Below are positions 35,061 through 48,299 of a stretch of DNA of 64,000 nucleotides, one piece after another. Origin of the DNA: Holothuria scabra (taxonomy: Eukaryota > Echinodermata > Holothuroidea > Aspidochirotida > Holothuriidae); NCBI GenBank assembly GCA_037179385.1, contig CM074179.1:37003224-37067223 (forward strand). The letters run 5' to 3'. How positions within the stretch are numbered: position 1 is the first letter of the stretch; the number at the start of each line of letters is the position of its first letter. The position numbers and the translations under genes are program-made. Below the pieces are notes generated by a model. It did no database searches. It was not told the DNA's origin and saw only the letters and a list, made by a program, of their open reading frames with translations.

Positions 35061-38000
35061 GAATTAACTCTTTATGCTCCATAACATATATTTTTGATTT
35101 GTTTGACGAGGTAAACTTCAAAACATGCTTAAAATTGTAAGACGCGTTTTGCTTGTCTCCGACATGATTGTTTTTTTATCCCTGTCCATACCAGGTATGT
35201 GCATGTGTAGGTCTTAGCACATAGGTCAATCTAACGGGAGAAGGATGGGGGGCAAGGGGTGACAGTAAGACGCCACCTAGTATACACCTCTATCTGCTCC
35301 ACTGGACCACCCAGATCGCCACAGCAACAGGATTAAGTCCAAAGGTTTACACGCCCCTGCTCTATACCATGATGAACCACGGTTGGAAGTTGGGATAAGA
35401 CGTTAACAGCCACTAAATTGGACACACGGGCTGACGTGCGACTATGTGAACATAAGTCAGTCGGTAACGCTCATAATCTGATGACATACTGGCCGGCAGC
35501 TATTTACATTATTTAAATCTTGTTGTTGGGGCCAGGGAGTTGCAACTCCCTGTTGTGTCGAAGGCAAGGCGGCAGGAAAGTAAGTTGATAGCATAATATC
35601 AAACAAGTTTTGTGTGTCTGGATTGGTGCTGCGCGGGAAAGGATGAACCTAAAATAGCCCCCTGGAGTATTCTCGTAGATAAACAGTATGTTGTTTTAGT
35701 GTATTTGTTATTGTTGATGTGACGAAAAGGGGTGGGGGGCGAGGCCGTAAAAGGCCCCCTCTCCCCTTTGATCCGCTCCAGGTACATTTGGTTATTGAAT
35801 ATATCAATTATTTATCAGATACTCAGATATCCAACTAGCTCAACTGAGCTGTACAGACAACTTTGACTTGCATGTGACAGCCGCAATATTTAAATTTGAT
35901 AAATGGAAAGATTGATCTTTGATGAAATTGAGACCAAAATTCTCAACTGCTTTCACGTATTCAAACTTTGATTAGCTCATTATACTTCTGTTATGATTTA
36001 TACCCATGTTGCTTTCAAAAGAGAAAGTATTCCAATGAATTGATTTTACACAAAAAAGTGCAAAAAAAAACCCTTTCAAAACACCTAATAGATCCACTTT
36101 GGAAAAACAAAAAATTTCGTATGGGAAGCAACACGATGATTTTGTTCTATTGTTATATTTTATGAAATGAAAGCTGTTGAAGTTGTTTTTGGTTTAGTAT
36201 TCTTGTCATAAACGTGTTACCTCATCACGAATGAAAATCTTGAGAGGTAAGCAAGGCCATCAATTACATTCGTTTTTAGATGTTTTATTTCAAAGTTATT
36301 TTTCCTTTCTGAGTTTTCATTCGTTGAATTCCTTTTAGTGCAGAGGCATGATGAACAACACATAAAAAATTGCATAATAGTCTCTGCCTCTACTAGCATT
36401 TATACAAAAGTAAGTTTGTATCCCTTGGGTACTTTTACTGCACAGGAACTGATCACGTGACAATATGTACTTTAGTGTAATATAGCGTCGTCAAACGGTT
36501 CTTTTAACAGTTACGGGCAGGTAGATTGCGTTCCTTTATTTTATTTTATTATATTATATATAAATATACATATTTTATTATAGCAGAGCAAAACACAAAA
36601 AGAAAGTTGGCTCCGTTCAACAAGTTTTTGATATGAATCGACGTGGTAACCTATGCTGCCGAATACGGGGTAATGGCGTTGGAACATGGTAATGTATCTT
36701 GTGGTGGGTACCAGAATGTCAAAATTGTTAACATTTGTCCGGAGAGGGGGTGGGGAGGATAACTTCGGGGCAAACAAATTGACGAGCAGCGCGAAGCCGA
36801 GCCCAAAGCTTCCGTTCTTGGGGGTGTGGATCCAGGAGGCGAGGCCTTCGGAAGGCATGAGGTTTAAGCATATCTCTGGATGCAAAATTAAGTCTCTGGA
36901 AAGGTACATTATTTATTTTTTCGGTTAACCCAAACTAATTTACCCAACTTGGGGGACGGGGCAGGTGGGGGAATGAAAAAATTCTGGGATGATCATAATC
37001 CCCCTTATGCCCATCGTAGCGCCGCCACTGACTGTATTAGGAGTCATAAACATCTCATCTTCCATAAAGATATTTTGAAGGGAATTACATTTATGGCTCG
37101 GCTTTTAGTTTGGATGGGTTGGAGTGGTCACGAAAATGACAGGACATAGATAACTCGAGACTCTGACAAAAGTCCTGCGGCGACGAACGAGGCAGTTCCA
37201 AGTCAGATTCATGATTACTACTCAAAAAGCATTTACAAGTTCAATCTGGTAAACTACTTTGTATGTTATCTTGCACCTTACTCCTGTAAATACGTATAAG
37301 TAGTAGTGACCCTAGTAGCCCTGTATTGGATAAATATTGCTTTCTGTTAATATTATTTAAACAACAATGAAAGCCAACTTTGTTGGGCCAAAGCCAAATA
37401 TAAAAATAGTTAGTAATGGATATCATCAGATATTCAAAAGCTATCACCTTATTGGTTTCGTTTTTGAAGAGTTCAAAGGTAGCTTACTGATTACCAGTAA
37501 ACTAAAATTTTAGAAAGGATAGGAATAGTTAGGTGGCGTACTGAAGATATATTTTTTATTTTGCAACGGCCCATTACAGTAGGATGATTAGTATCCATCT
37601 TTTGATCAATAGCTGGTGAGATGAAGTATCTAGTAGAATTTTATAGCATAAAAGTGATTTGGAAAAATCATCATGTATCTCTTCAAGAGGTATGCTGGAA
37701 AAACTAGAAAACCATTAAGATATTATGAAAAAAGAATAATTACTCTGTATGAATCTATCATGTAATGAAAAAAAAAAACTTTCCGCAAGACCGTTATCGA
37801 GTTTTAAAGGTAGACTTAAGAGACACCATACGCATTACTGCTCATAAAAGTCACTTGATATATGTTAAAGTAACTTAGTAATAATCCAACTAAATTCGGA
37901 GGCAACCAGCTTGTCCTGAAGTTTCATTATCTTTAAGGATCCTTAAAATGCCCTTTGATAAAAATCAATCAACAATAGCGAACATTAAAAGTAATAAATG

Positions 38001-38339
38001 TTGCTCTCGAAAAAAGTAGTTTACGTTTCTTAATCCATGTGATTTATTCGAACTGTTCACATCATTTTTAGCCCCCTATAAATTTGCAAACTTTCCTCAT
38101 CGCAGGTGTACCGACTTTTAATATTGCATGCATCACGTTACCTTTACCCTTTTCCATAAAACGCTGTTTAAATTTAACATCTAAATCTTCTGTAACAGAC
38201 TGCATGGTCAAGTGAGTGCATGTTTCCAGAAACAGGGAGCGTTCTAATTTTTGGCAGGGAATTATCGAAGACTAAAAATGAAGTGGCATTTTGTTCGGAT
38301 GCTCAGCACAAGCAAAGGAGTTAGTTAGTTAGTTAGTTA
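35061..38339. other. No gene; one R7 repeat copy inside
   Basis: Short unrecognised frames only, apart from the dispersed repeat at 36700-36930. 38320-38345 has a (GTTA)n lead-in to the tetranucleotide array. Confidence 0.55.
36700..36930 (+). repeat. Dispersed repeat R7, copy 1
   Basis: Shares with 53040-53345: CCAGAATG(T/C)CAAAATTGT, a GGGTGGGGAG block, ATCTCTGGATG(C/G)AAAAT, AAGTCTCTG, AGGTACAT and TTATTTTTTCGGTTAAC. It is followed by GCGCCGCCACTGAC (37020), a hAT-type terminus. Confidence 0.65.
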
Positions 38340-38900
38340 GTTACTTAGTTACTTAGTTTGTCAGTCAGTCAGTCAGTCAGTCAGTCAGTCAGTCAGTCAG
38401 TCAGTCAGTCAGTCAGTCAGTCAGTCAGTCAGTCAGTCAGTCAGTCAGTCAGTCAGTCAGTCAGTCAGTCAGTCAGTCAGTCAGTCAGTCAGTCAGTCAG
38501 TCAGTCAGTCAGTCAGTCAGTCAGTCAGTCAGTCAGTCAGTCAGTTAGTTAGTTAGTTAGATAGAGTTTCACGGCCCAGTTTCAAACCTTTCGGTTCTAG
38601 TCAAGCCGTCCATGGTCCTTTTTCCAGTTGTGACTCACTGGCGTGTTTTCTCTACAGCATAAGCAACGGAATAGGGAAAAAAGGCCAATGAGCCACAACT
38701 GAAAAAAAGGCCGTGACCGACTCGACTTCAACTAAATGGTTACAAATTTGGCGATAAAGCTCCATCTGACTGACTGCTTGACTGATGATTGACTGACTAA
38801 TTGACTGACTGACTGACTGACTGACTGACTGACTGACTGACTGATTGACAGACGTATTGACTGACTGACTGACTGACTGACTGACTGACTGGCTGGCTAA
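38340..38900. repeat. Palindrome built on tetranucleotide arrays
   Basis: (TCAG)n at 38361-38544 (46 perfect units) is followed, after ~220 bp, by (CTGA)n at 38767-38889. The spacer is also an inverted repeat: CCAGTTGTGACTCACTGG (38623-38640) mirrors CCAATGAGCCACAACTG (38685-38701), and the match extends outward about 80 bp. The open frame of repeated Ser-Gln-Ser-Val is a repeat artefact. Confidence 0.85.
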
Positions 38901-39029
38901 CTGACCTATGTTATATTTACTTGACGAACATAACACAAAACTGTTCCAACAAGGGGTAGGATATGGTGGATATTTACAAGACCTTATACAATCAGGGGTG
39001 GGGGTAGGGCAGGATAACGAGTATCCTCA

Positions 39030-39395
39030 GTAATTATCATAGGGTAATTTTTTGTTCCCGAAAACTTAAAACAAAAAAACAAAAAAACGGTGAAATAAAA
39101 TAAGTTTTATAAACGTAATGATTTGAAAACAGTCCTGAACAGGCAACACCAACGCCCGCCAGGCTTGTTTGCCGTATCTGTTCTTTGGGAAGCGTGTTAC
39201 AGCTGACAAAACAATGACATTATTCACACTTATTAAAGATAAACAGTTGTGTGAAAACCTTTAATGTCAGAGGTTTACCTCCAGAAACCCCACAAGGTTT
39301 TTAACGACACAGAAAACATTTTTTCTTTGTTGTTGTTTTTATTGAGAACGATATACACTTTATCCAGTTTGATTTTTTCTCCGTTTATTATTTCT
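39030..39395 (+). repeat. Dispersed repeat R2, copy 2
   Basis: Diverged copy of 16430-16795 (ACGGTGAAATAAAATAAG, TTAATGTCAGAGGTTTACCT, ATACACTTTATCCAGTTTGA). Confidence 0.75.
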
Positions 39396-42180
39396 TTCTG
39401 AACACTTCAACTATGAAGACTTACGGCTGGTATAAATAAATAATGATTTTATCCTCGAATGACAGAATAGACAGGAAGTTAAAAATCCAAAAGATCATTT
39501 TAACAGCACATTGTGTTAGCTACATGTAAGTACAGAGGGGAGCCGACATCTGAAAGAGAACGTGAATGACTCCACACGAACCACCTAATCAGTTGCAAGT
39601 CAAGTAGAGAAGTCAAGAGAGGGACAAGAGAGAGACTCTTTACTGAAAACATAAGTTGGTCAAATGCAAGCTTGACTAACAATTGGTTAGCCCAGCAATT
39701 AGTCAAGAAATATTAACTAACACTTTAAGAATTTTTCACCAATAAATTTTGATGACAGAAGCTGGACTAACCCGTATAAGGGAAAGACAAATTTCCATTG
39801 CTTGACTAACAGTAGGCCTAAATGTGATGCTGGACTAGCCTGAGTAGACTCCTTGAATTGGAAAGTTTGACGAACTCAAGAGATGGATTAACTTATTAAG
39901 CTCGACTAACTTTTTGCTACTGGATAGACTAACTTTTTGGCTCCAATTTCCATTCCTTTGTTTCATTGTTATATGCAAATTCACGCACAATGCGTACACT
40001 GTAGTATACAGTACAGTGTATGCTTACACAGGTAGTGTAAAATAACAATGATATGCGGTTTACATACAATGCATACAACACTGCACATTGCACAATGTAC
40101 TGTACAGTCGCTGCAGTATAAGGTCAGTGAATTGACGGCCATTTATTGTTTACTGTTAACGAGGGAAACTACAAGCTAGCAGCCGAGAGTACACCTTTCC
40201 TGATTTTTGGCGACGTCCTCACAGGGTAGGAGGTAAGTTGTCTTACAATGGTTCAGTTATTTAACTTGCTAGTGGACTGGGCCATCGGGTTTTTGTATAA
40301 CTCGTTCTAGTGTTTTTTCGTTCGTCCAGTATATTTCGTGCATTTCATACCAACGTTAGCAGTACCAGTATCATAATGATGTTATACCGACGGTGGCCTA
40401 TCAGTATCAGCCTTGGCCTAATGCGGTATTGTGAGTTTATGACAGGCTACGGTATTAAAAGACTTAAATCTATTTGGAATCTTCAAGTAAAGGTTTCCCC
40501 ATAGAAAGTTACAGTACATGAGAGATTGCTCAGCAATTTTTTTGCCAAAAGTCGAAGGTGTTATTAGGCATATTCCCCTCTCTTGTTCCACAAAGAATGG
40601 AGTTCAGTATTTTTCACTACCGGCCGACAGTAAGGCCAACCAGCAAAAGGAGGTACAGAATATTTACAGATGCTTAATATTCTTTACATTGCAGGGTGTA
40701 CATATGTGCAGCGTTTCCAAATGTAAACGAGCCATTTACAACTGTCATTATGTGGTTACAAGAGGACATGGACACAACTGGCATTCTTTAAATCTTGTTC
40801 GATAGTCATTGCAGTAGTACGACTCGTATTGTTGTCTAAGTACAGCAAGTTTCACTGGAGTAACTGGAAAAGTCCCCGAATAAGTTAGGCAGAATCTGTG
40901 TTAATCACCAGACGCATTTCAGCAACCGAAGTGTCATCAGCTAATCATTCTTCCTGAAAGCAGAGAAATTTCCTGTAGGACGGACACTGAATGATGTCTC
41001 TGTATAATGTACAATGTTTGTTCCTGGCCTTGACAGTGGATTATTGCAACTATTTGGACATTGGATTTTGATTTGTTACGAGGATGTTACAACACAACGT
41101 CCATCTGGCTTTTCTAACAAATATTTAGAAAAAGACAAGTATGAAACCTACATGAAAACAATGAGTCCTCTTTTACTACATGTTCATGAAAACGAGAAGA
41201 TCTATTATAGTATCACATTGTGCCGACGGTTCTTCCCTGCTGTATTTCGATTAGTTTGTTTGATACTACTTCACTCAATATAATACATAGACCGGTTTCT
41301 GTTCTTGGTTCTCGGCAGAAAATCATTAGGTGTACCTTTTTCACAATGGCAGGATTTGTCATGAAACTTAGTAATGCAGCTAATTGCGCAGCTAACAAAA
41401 TATCGTTGCACCTTATACCGACTCCGGATCGGGGGGGGGGGGGGGGCTTTATATAGAGAGCACATTTTTCAGATTTGGTGCCATTTCATTGGCAACAGTG
41501 GAATTAGCGGGAGACAGACAGCGTAGATGCTGGTCAACATGCAGTTAGAACTCAGTGCTGTATTTAAGCTGGCTTTTAGGTGCCATATTTGGATGAAGGT
41601 TGTTTTGAAAACGAGTGGCGGTGGTGTTTTAATTTTCTCAAAAATGAAGAGGTACTCCCTGTGTTTAGAGGAAATGTCGTTAGTGGCTGAGGCGATCTCT
41701 TCTGGCAAGTGTTGTTTCTAGTGAGAAGTTGATGTGAAGCAGCTCCCCTTTTCTCGGAAATCAATTTCTCTGTTGCATATAGTTTAGAATACTTAAGCAA
41801 ATCCCTTTTTAAGAAACCTCTAAATGTGACACGTGGGTAGTAACGATCGAAGTTTTAGTGGGCGCAGGGTATTGACTTTAGTGTCACGGAGGCCGCTTCA
41901 TTGAAACGTTGACCTTTTGGTAGATTTTATAATCTGGGAAGGTTAGATCAGTTTCAGAGATCCCCCCTTGTGAGTTACAGAGAAAAAATGATTTAATCCA
42001 TTATTAACCACTTAACTCGAAAGTTCAGGTGCCACTTCTAAAAGGAACATTTAAAGAAATCCTTGTTTTTGTTTTGAGTCTTTGTTTTGAAAGATGTAGC
42101 AGTCTCATTTTCCGTATCAGGTCTTCATTGGCAGATGAGTAAATTGCTACGTTTAGCTTTCAGCGGCATTTTAATCAACT
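39396..42180. other. No gene; short inverted and recurrent motifs
   Basis: 39655-39945 repeats a GACTAAC motif about nine times. 39995-40020 is a perfect 9-bp hairpin. A good acceptor-like sequence (TTTACATTGCAG at 40683-40694) precedes a short frame ending at 40805, but no partner exon or domain supports a gene. A 13-17-base G run sits at 41431. Confidence 0.5.
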
Positions 42181-42182
42181 TT

Positions 42183-42455
42183 AAAAGCTGAAAAGAGCGC
42201 CGCTATTTCATTTGAGTTCGTCAAGGGGACGGCGGCCCCACCCTGACTGAATGGCAGCTCCACCACTGATTTCAGACAATTGTGGAAGGGGCTTAAAGTG
42301 TACCTCTAGTGTATCTCAAGTCAACATTTTCAGAAATATGTTAAAAGCTGAAAAGGGTGCCTGTATTTCATTCGGTCCGTTAGGGGGCGACGACCCCGCC
42401 CTTACTATATGGCAGCTTTGCCACTGATTTCAGACAATTTTGTGAGGGGCGTTAA
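42183..42455 (+). repeat. Direct duplication, two ~115-bp copies
   Basis: 42183-42295 and 42343-42455 share TTAAAAGCTGAAAAG, CTATTTCATT, ATGGCAGCT and CCACTGATTTCAGACAATT, about 160 bp apart, clearly diverged. Confidence 0.75.
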
Positions 42456-42496
42456 GTGCAGTAACTCTCAGATAACCAGACTCTCGAAAATACAAA

Positions 42497-42629
42497 GATT
42501 GTAATTTGAGTAGTACAACAGTAACATCACAAATTTTTGTGCAAAGTACACTTTTAATCTGAATGAATAAACTTCAACATTTTACATCTCGGCTCAAGAG
42601 CGTCCTAGGAAGATGGGGGTGGACTGTTA
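42497..42629 (+). repeat. R3 foldback element, right arm only
   Basis: GAATAAACTTCAACATTTTA, CATCTCGGCTCAAGAGCGTC and GGACTGTTAGAA match the right arm of the element at 34619-35060. Confidence 0.7.
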
Positions 42630-45514
42630 GAACTCATTTCTCGTGCTGTTTAACATAAAGTTTTCAATTCTTAGACGTAAGGTACACGTTAATTAAGAAT
42701 GTTAGGATAATTGGTACTGTTTAGGGTGTAAGAATTAGGCCTTTAAAGCCGACATGTGTACACTTTAAGACAATTTCAAATACTCAACTAAACACTGTAG
42801 GACTGTAGAAAACTCAGGGTAAGTAGGGTAATCATGTAAAAGACTATTACAATAATCGATCTGGCTGATAATAAAAGGATGAACCAAGGAACATAAAGCA
42901 GCATCACGAGTAAGGTATTTTCCAACACCAGCAAAATTTTACAAGTGAAAGTAAATAGTTCTGCAAACCTTACTGACAAGATACCATTCGAGCTGAGAGA
43001 AACAAATGCATCGCCAGCTTTTAACCCCGCAATTGCTACTGAACGCCTGAAATGATAAATGCAGTTTTGCTGTCATTTCATATTTTCAGCTTATTATACA
43101 AAACACTCACTCGTTTCAGAAATACGGTCTTCAAAAGAAAGACATTCATTAGGTTTGGAAGTTGGTAATCACGTGAATAGCCGTAAGCGATTGTAAAAAG
43201 ACGTTGGTGAAACATAGCTTGCAAGGAGGACTTGCCCAATGGCACAGTCAACGGCAGGGAAAAATTGGGTTGCACCCGAATCATATTTTGATCTCCACGG
43301 GTAAATTTACTTTCGTATTTTGCCTTTTTGCTATAGGGTTAATTTATATGTAAACTTAAAAAAAAAAAATCAATCCCAACGAGTGAAAAATACTACTCTC
43401 GGTAATATGTGAAGTACTCCTTACAGAGTACAACCTGCATCTCCCTTGTCATATAGTCTTATGTGTTAAATGAAATCCCCCCTGTGACCCTCCCAAAGTA
43501 CACTATGAAAATGAGTTTATTTGCATTAGTATTTGAGGGGCGTTACTACGTAATGGTAGTACTTGTATCAAAATCTCCGACGTAAGGTAGTCCCAGTTCT
43601 AAAATACTGAAATCAAAATAACGCATATCGTTTCATCCTTTCTCTGTTTGTAGCATTTCAATTAGATGAAATCCATTTATCCAGGATTTCTTTTTCTTCC
43701 TTTAACAAGGTGTAATAACAGAGACTATTTTTATATTTGCCCTAAAAGATCAATAAAATGGGATAGTCCCGCCTAACTAATTCAGGTTGAGGCGACTTCA
43801 TTTGGCCTTTAACTATAATTCGTCCGAAAAACTCTTGAATGTCATTTTGTTTCTCGTAAGTGGTACGTAGGCTGTGGCTTGTGAATCTAGGTCTAACGCA
43901 ATCACGTGGTCTGGACTGTGGCTTACGAACCTAAGTCTAACACAATCAACTTTTTTCTTTACACTGGGATCATATAGGACATGGAACAGTGCATGGATGA
44001 AAATTACTTTTGAAAATTGGCGAAGATCCCGGGGATTCGGAGATACAGCCCCCAATATTTGACAAGAGGGAATGGTCAATGTAATCGTTCCCCAATGTTC
44101 AATCTACAAATTCGTAACTGCTAACATTTTTGCTGGCAAGTACATTTATTATCCACCTAAAGGAGAAGTTTAAGAAATAGCTAATTTTTAAATGTGAAAT
44201 AAAAACCAAGTATACACAGTGTTGTAAAATTTTCATTGCAATTGTACATGTATCTTTCGAGATGTCAGCAAATGAAGTTACTAGATTTGTGTTTCCAAGT
44301 GCCATTGAGGGCAGCAGAGTTCTATAACTTCCTCACATTAAGAAGGAATCCTTCGTTTCCCTTTGTCTTTAAACTGCTGTGCTGACCTTGAATTTGATAG
44401 TATTAAAACCTTCCTATGGGGAAGCAAAGTTTGTACAGTTCTCATGCTACTTGTACAATCCACATTCTGATAATATGGCATTGTTGATGAGGGAATAGGC
44501 TATAGAATCATTAAAGTATAAGACAATCCATCGATGTGAGGATATGATGTCATTTGTGCTTGCTTCAAGGTCAATTTTTGTTGAAAATGTGACAACTTTG
44601 CCTGCTCATATCTTTATAACCTCTCGTTGCATTTCAATGCAAATTTTGCGGTAATGCCAAAAATAAGTACCTCTCTAACATATCAAAACTGGATATAATA
44701 TTTAACGCTTCCTTTGGAGGCATATTCTGGTGGCTTTCCACCCGGGCCTTGGACAACATAATCATTCTCCACCATGTACTTCAAACCCAGTCTTAATACC
44801 CTTTTCCAAACTCAAGATATCTCACTTTAAAAATTGGTTATTTTGTTAAAAATCACCTCTGCTTCTCACCAAAGTCACAGAAAAGTATGTAATGAGGGTA
44901 CATTGCCTCAAATTCCTTTCGTTTTTCTTAATAATTGAAGATCCTGATTGTCCTTGAAATTTGATACTGTTGGAATGTTTGAATATCCTGTCCTGTAGAT
45001 CTAGCATAATCCCTTCAACATACGTTGAGTTCAACCAACAATGTTGACTAATATTGCCTAGCTGCAGCGTCATCAAAATTATTGAAAAATTGGGTGCAGT
45101 GTCAAATTAATGTGCCACGATGACATCACACAATGCCCATGATGTACAAAATCTCATGAAAATTGCATCTCTTTAAACACGTATATCTTTCGAACGATGT
45201 ATGCCATTGAGATGCAATTTTTACCTCCTGAAAGAAACAATTTTTCTGCATATTTTGATATTAACGAATTTTGCCTCCGGAATATACCTTTAAACCATTG
45301 AACTAATACTTTGACAAAGTAGTACTTAGGTCATAGTTTTATAGCTCCATTGTTAGGTATTCATCTAAACCACGTGTGTAATAATTAGCGAGTTCGGTAA
45401 TTCGTTACAGCATGGAATTGTGGGACACAGCGTGGAATGTACAAACCGAGATCCGCACATAGTGTACGGCGTTCCTTTGTTTTTATTAGCAAGTGTATAA
45501 AAAAATGTTTGGCC
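42630..45514. other. No gene recognised
   Basis: Short frames only. 43874-43935 contains a near-duplicate pair (GGCTGTGGCTTGTGAATCTA / GGACTGTGGCTTACGAACCT). Nothing coding can be supported. Confidence 0.55.
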
Positions 45515-45886
45515 AACGTTTATTCACACAAGATGGTACATTGCGCAATATTTTGTGATAATTTCGGTGTACTGCTTAAACTACGTTTTTATTGCTTTGC
45601 TTTTCTGAAAGTTATTCAACTTATACCAAAGTGTGGTACTTTAGTAAAACTCTGAGACTAATGAGGTGATGTGATTAACTAAGCCCTGTCTGCTCTGCAA
45701 GCAAACAGGGAGTGTTGAAGGTCATAAAAACTTTTTTAAGTTTACAGGAAACAAAGAAGGTAATGTGGGTTGTACAAGAAAGTCACAAATTATTGCTGAA
45801 TAGACAATTTTGTTTAAAGTGAATAACTTTCAACATTTAATACCTAGACTCAGCAATGTCTTATACAGGTGGAAGTTGGACTGTTA
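45515..45886. mobile_element. R3 foldback element, second copy
   Basis: TTTATTCACACAAGATGGTA and CATTGCGCAATATTTTGTGA at left; AAAGTCACAAATTATTGC, TTTCAACATTTAATACC and GGACTGTTATAA at right. The left terminus is incomplete. Confidence 0.7.
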
Positions 45887-47107
45887 TAATGCACTTTGCA
45901 TGTTTGTTGATCTATATTTTTGATTTTTTTTTTTTTTTGGAGGGGGGGGGGGGAGTACACTTTTATACGTATCGTTTATTCAAGTTCATGTGTCTTTTCA
46001 TTGTTCATGAACAAGTATGTCGAGTATAGTTAAATAGCAACAAAACCTAAGATTTATGTGAAGGAAATAATGCAGCATTGAAGTGAAAAAAAAAAAAAAA
46101 AACTACAGAATCGGATTAAAAGTGAGGCATGGGGCCTTTGACGACCCGAATAAACATTTCACTTCGAAATCAAACTTCCTTAACCGTCCCTTAAGAATCA
46201 ATCGTTTCGTTAAAGCGCTAGACAATCAAACTTTCCGTTAGTAACACACGAATAAAGAATACTATTGTTCGTTGATAGTGGTCTATGGTCTTTCACTTCT
46301 AAAATACAACTGCATTAACTACCTGGCGGCTGCGTTCAAACATGCGGAACAGGTACTGAAAGACAGGACCAGGCCCCCAAAATCCAACATTCCGGACCAG
46401 GGGTAGAGTGGCTATTGAGCAAACACAGCGGATGGTGACTCAGCCATAGCCGAGGAGCACACCGAAAGATACCCGTGTACTGCATGCTGTTGAGTCGAAA
46501 AGTAGAGTCCTGAACCAGCTTGTAAGATTTAGGTTCAAATCATAAATACTAATGGTTTTTAAGTACTTTAAAATTGCAAGAAATATGGAAGTGAGGTTTC
46601 TAAACAATGTCAAATTTCTATAAGGAGTTTCGAAACAGACTTGAGGTACACTTAAAAATAGTCTTTCTGTTTCTCCTGAGGAGGTAAAACCCAGTAGCTT
46701 CCGGGCGATGCAAAATTTGTTTTTGCACGACGTCTCTTAGGCTGGATAAGGTTTCCCCTCAAGCTAACGGTTTCAAAAACAAATAATAATAAAAACATTT
46801 CCTCTGATATTTTTTGTTTGAGTTTTTTAGGTTTATTATTCTCTATTTTTTTCAATTTTATTACAAGCATCAATGTTTGGCCTTTATAGGTGGCGGAATA
46901 TATTTTCAACAAATTAGGTGTTGGATATAACGATCTAAATAATAAATGCAGCTGATTGAATAGACAGTTTCACTACATTCCCACTTACACACTCGAACAA
47001 TTAATATACATGATATATTCTACTTAGTCATTGGATATATCTATCAGGGTAGGAAAATGTCGTGTTCTATAATGTAACTGCCAGTGACATTTCTAATAGA
47101 AGAAGTT
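45887..47107. other. No gene recognised
   Basis: Contains a T-run plus G-run (45927-45953), an A-run at 46088 and an 86-codon minus frame (46912-46652) of no recognised type. Confidence 0.5.
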
Positions 47108-48058
47108 AATGAAACCATAGTTACCATAACTTTCCCTGGTTGGGAAACTCCGCGAACTGACTGCTTATGTTGAGATCCCGGTTTTCGTCAGTCACGTGAA
47201 GTTGATAGTACACGAGAGCCTACTTGCTGGACTCCCCGTACGTACTGCATATATGCAGACAGGGTGAACTGATTTCTTTGAAAGTCTCTTGCGAACAATT
47301 ATTAAAATGTAAAGACTTCAGTTGGGCGTATATTATGGCGAAAGGTTTGATGAAGATTTCTGTCTTAAATTAGAACGGCCGTTAAGCGAGAATAACTGCA
47401 TCCAAACTAAAATAGGGAGAGCAATCGAAGGCTGGGCTAGCAACAGTAACTTGGTAAGCACACTGAACAATTCCGCGAAATTGCGAAGCACGTAGCAATC
47501 GCACTGTTAAACGTTAGACTAGTTGGATTTCACCATTTTGACAAACGAGTGTAATGGTTCATGAGACGAGTGTATTATACAATATTTATCAGTTACTATG
47601 GTCGTACAAAATTTTAGGAGGTCCACCTAGCGTAATGAAGTAGGGCTACTTCACCCTTACCGCACACTGACTGCGGTAAGATACGCCTGTAGAGGGCCTA
47701 CTGAAGGTCCTCAGCGAAAGTCTACAAACGCCAGTCCTCGGAAGCAGTATTTTACGCTAAGAAAGAGAAAATGAAACCCGAAAATATAGGATTTCTTCAT
47801 TTATTCAAAAATCTTAAAAACTTACTGATTAGGAGGCCTTTTGCAGTTTCCTTTTAGCCCTTTGGTCAGCTTTAATTTCACTTATCAGCAGAAACAGTAC
47901 ATCACTCAACTTTTTTGAAGGGCTCAATATGCTTTTACGGACAGTTACGGACGCACCTTACAAAAACTATGAACGTACATACAGCTTATACGTCTGTGCA
48001 TACACAGTGTACGTTAGGAGTTTCCCAACCAGGGAAAGGTATAATAACTATGATGAAA
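47108..48058. mobile_element. 0.95-kb element or repeat pair with ~36-bp inverted ends
   Basis: Left CATAGTTACCATAAC then TTTCCCTGGTTGGGAAACTC (47115-47151). The right end on minus is CATAGTTATTATACC then TTTCCCTGGTTGGGAAACTC (48053-48018). The inner 20 bases are identical. No transposase frame. A perfect 9-bp hairpin CTTACCGCA-CACTGAC-TGCGGTAAG is at 47656-47680. Confidence 0.65.
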
Positions 48059-48299
48059 CTGCCTGTTCTATCCATTTTTCCATAACCGTGGGAATTCCCG
48101 ACGCACATAACGGATAATTCCAGCTCAATAAGGTTTTAATAAGTATGTCAATGCTTACAATACCACCACATTATTAAGATTGGCTTCAATCTATACTCAA
48201 GAGTAGGAAACATGGTCACAACAATAAAAAAATTACTCTGATAAAAATCTGAAATGAATTGGTGTTTTTTTTTCTTTTGTTTTTTGTTTACTGTTTTTA

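Noticed and set aside
38358..38552. 64-codon Ser-Val-Ser-Gln frame
   Set aside because: Translation of the TCAG tetranucleotide array, open in one phase only because the unit lacks stops there.
40194..40805. Possible two-exon gene (donor-like GAG/GTAAGTTG near 40231, acceptor-like TTGCAG at 40694)
   Set aside because: The downstream frame is only ~36 codons, ends at a stop and has no recognised motif; splice-like words alone are not enough.
46652..46912. 86-codon minus frame with a basic stretch (QPKRRRAK)
   Set aside because: No domain or repeat support; the basic stretch alone is not diagnostic.
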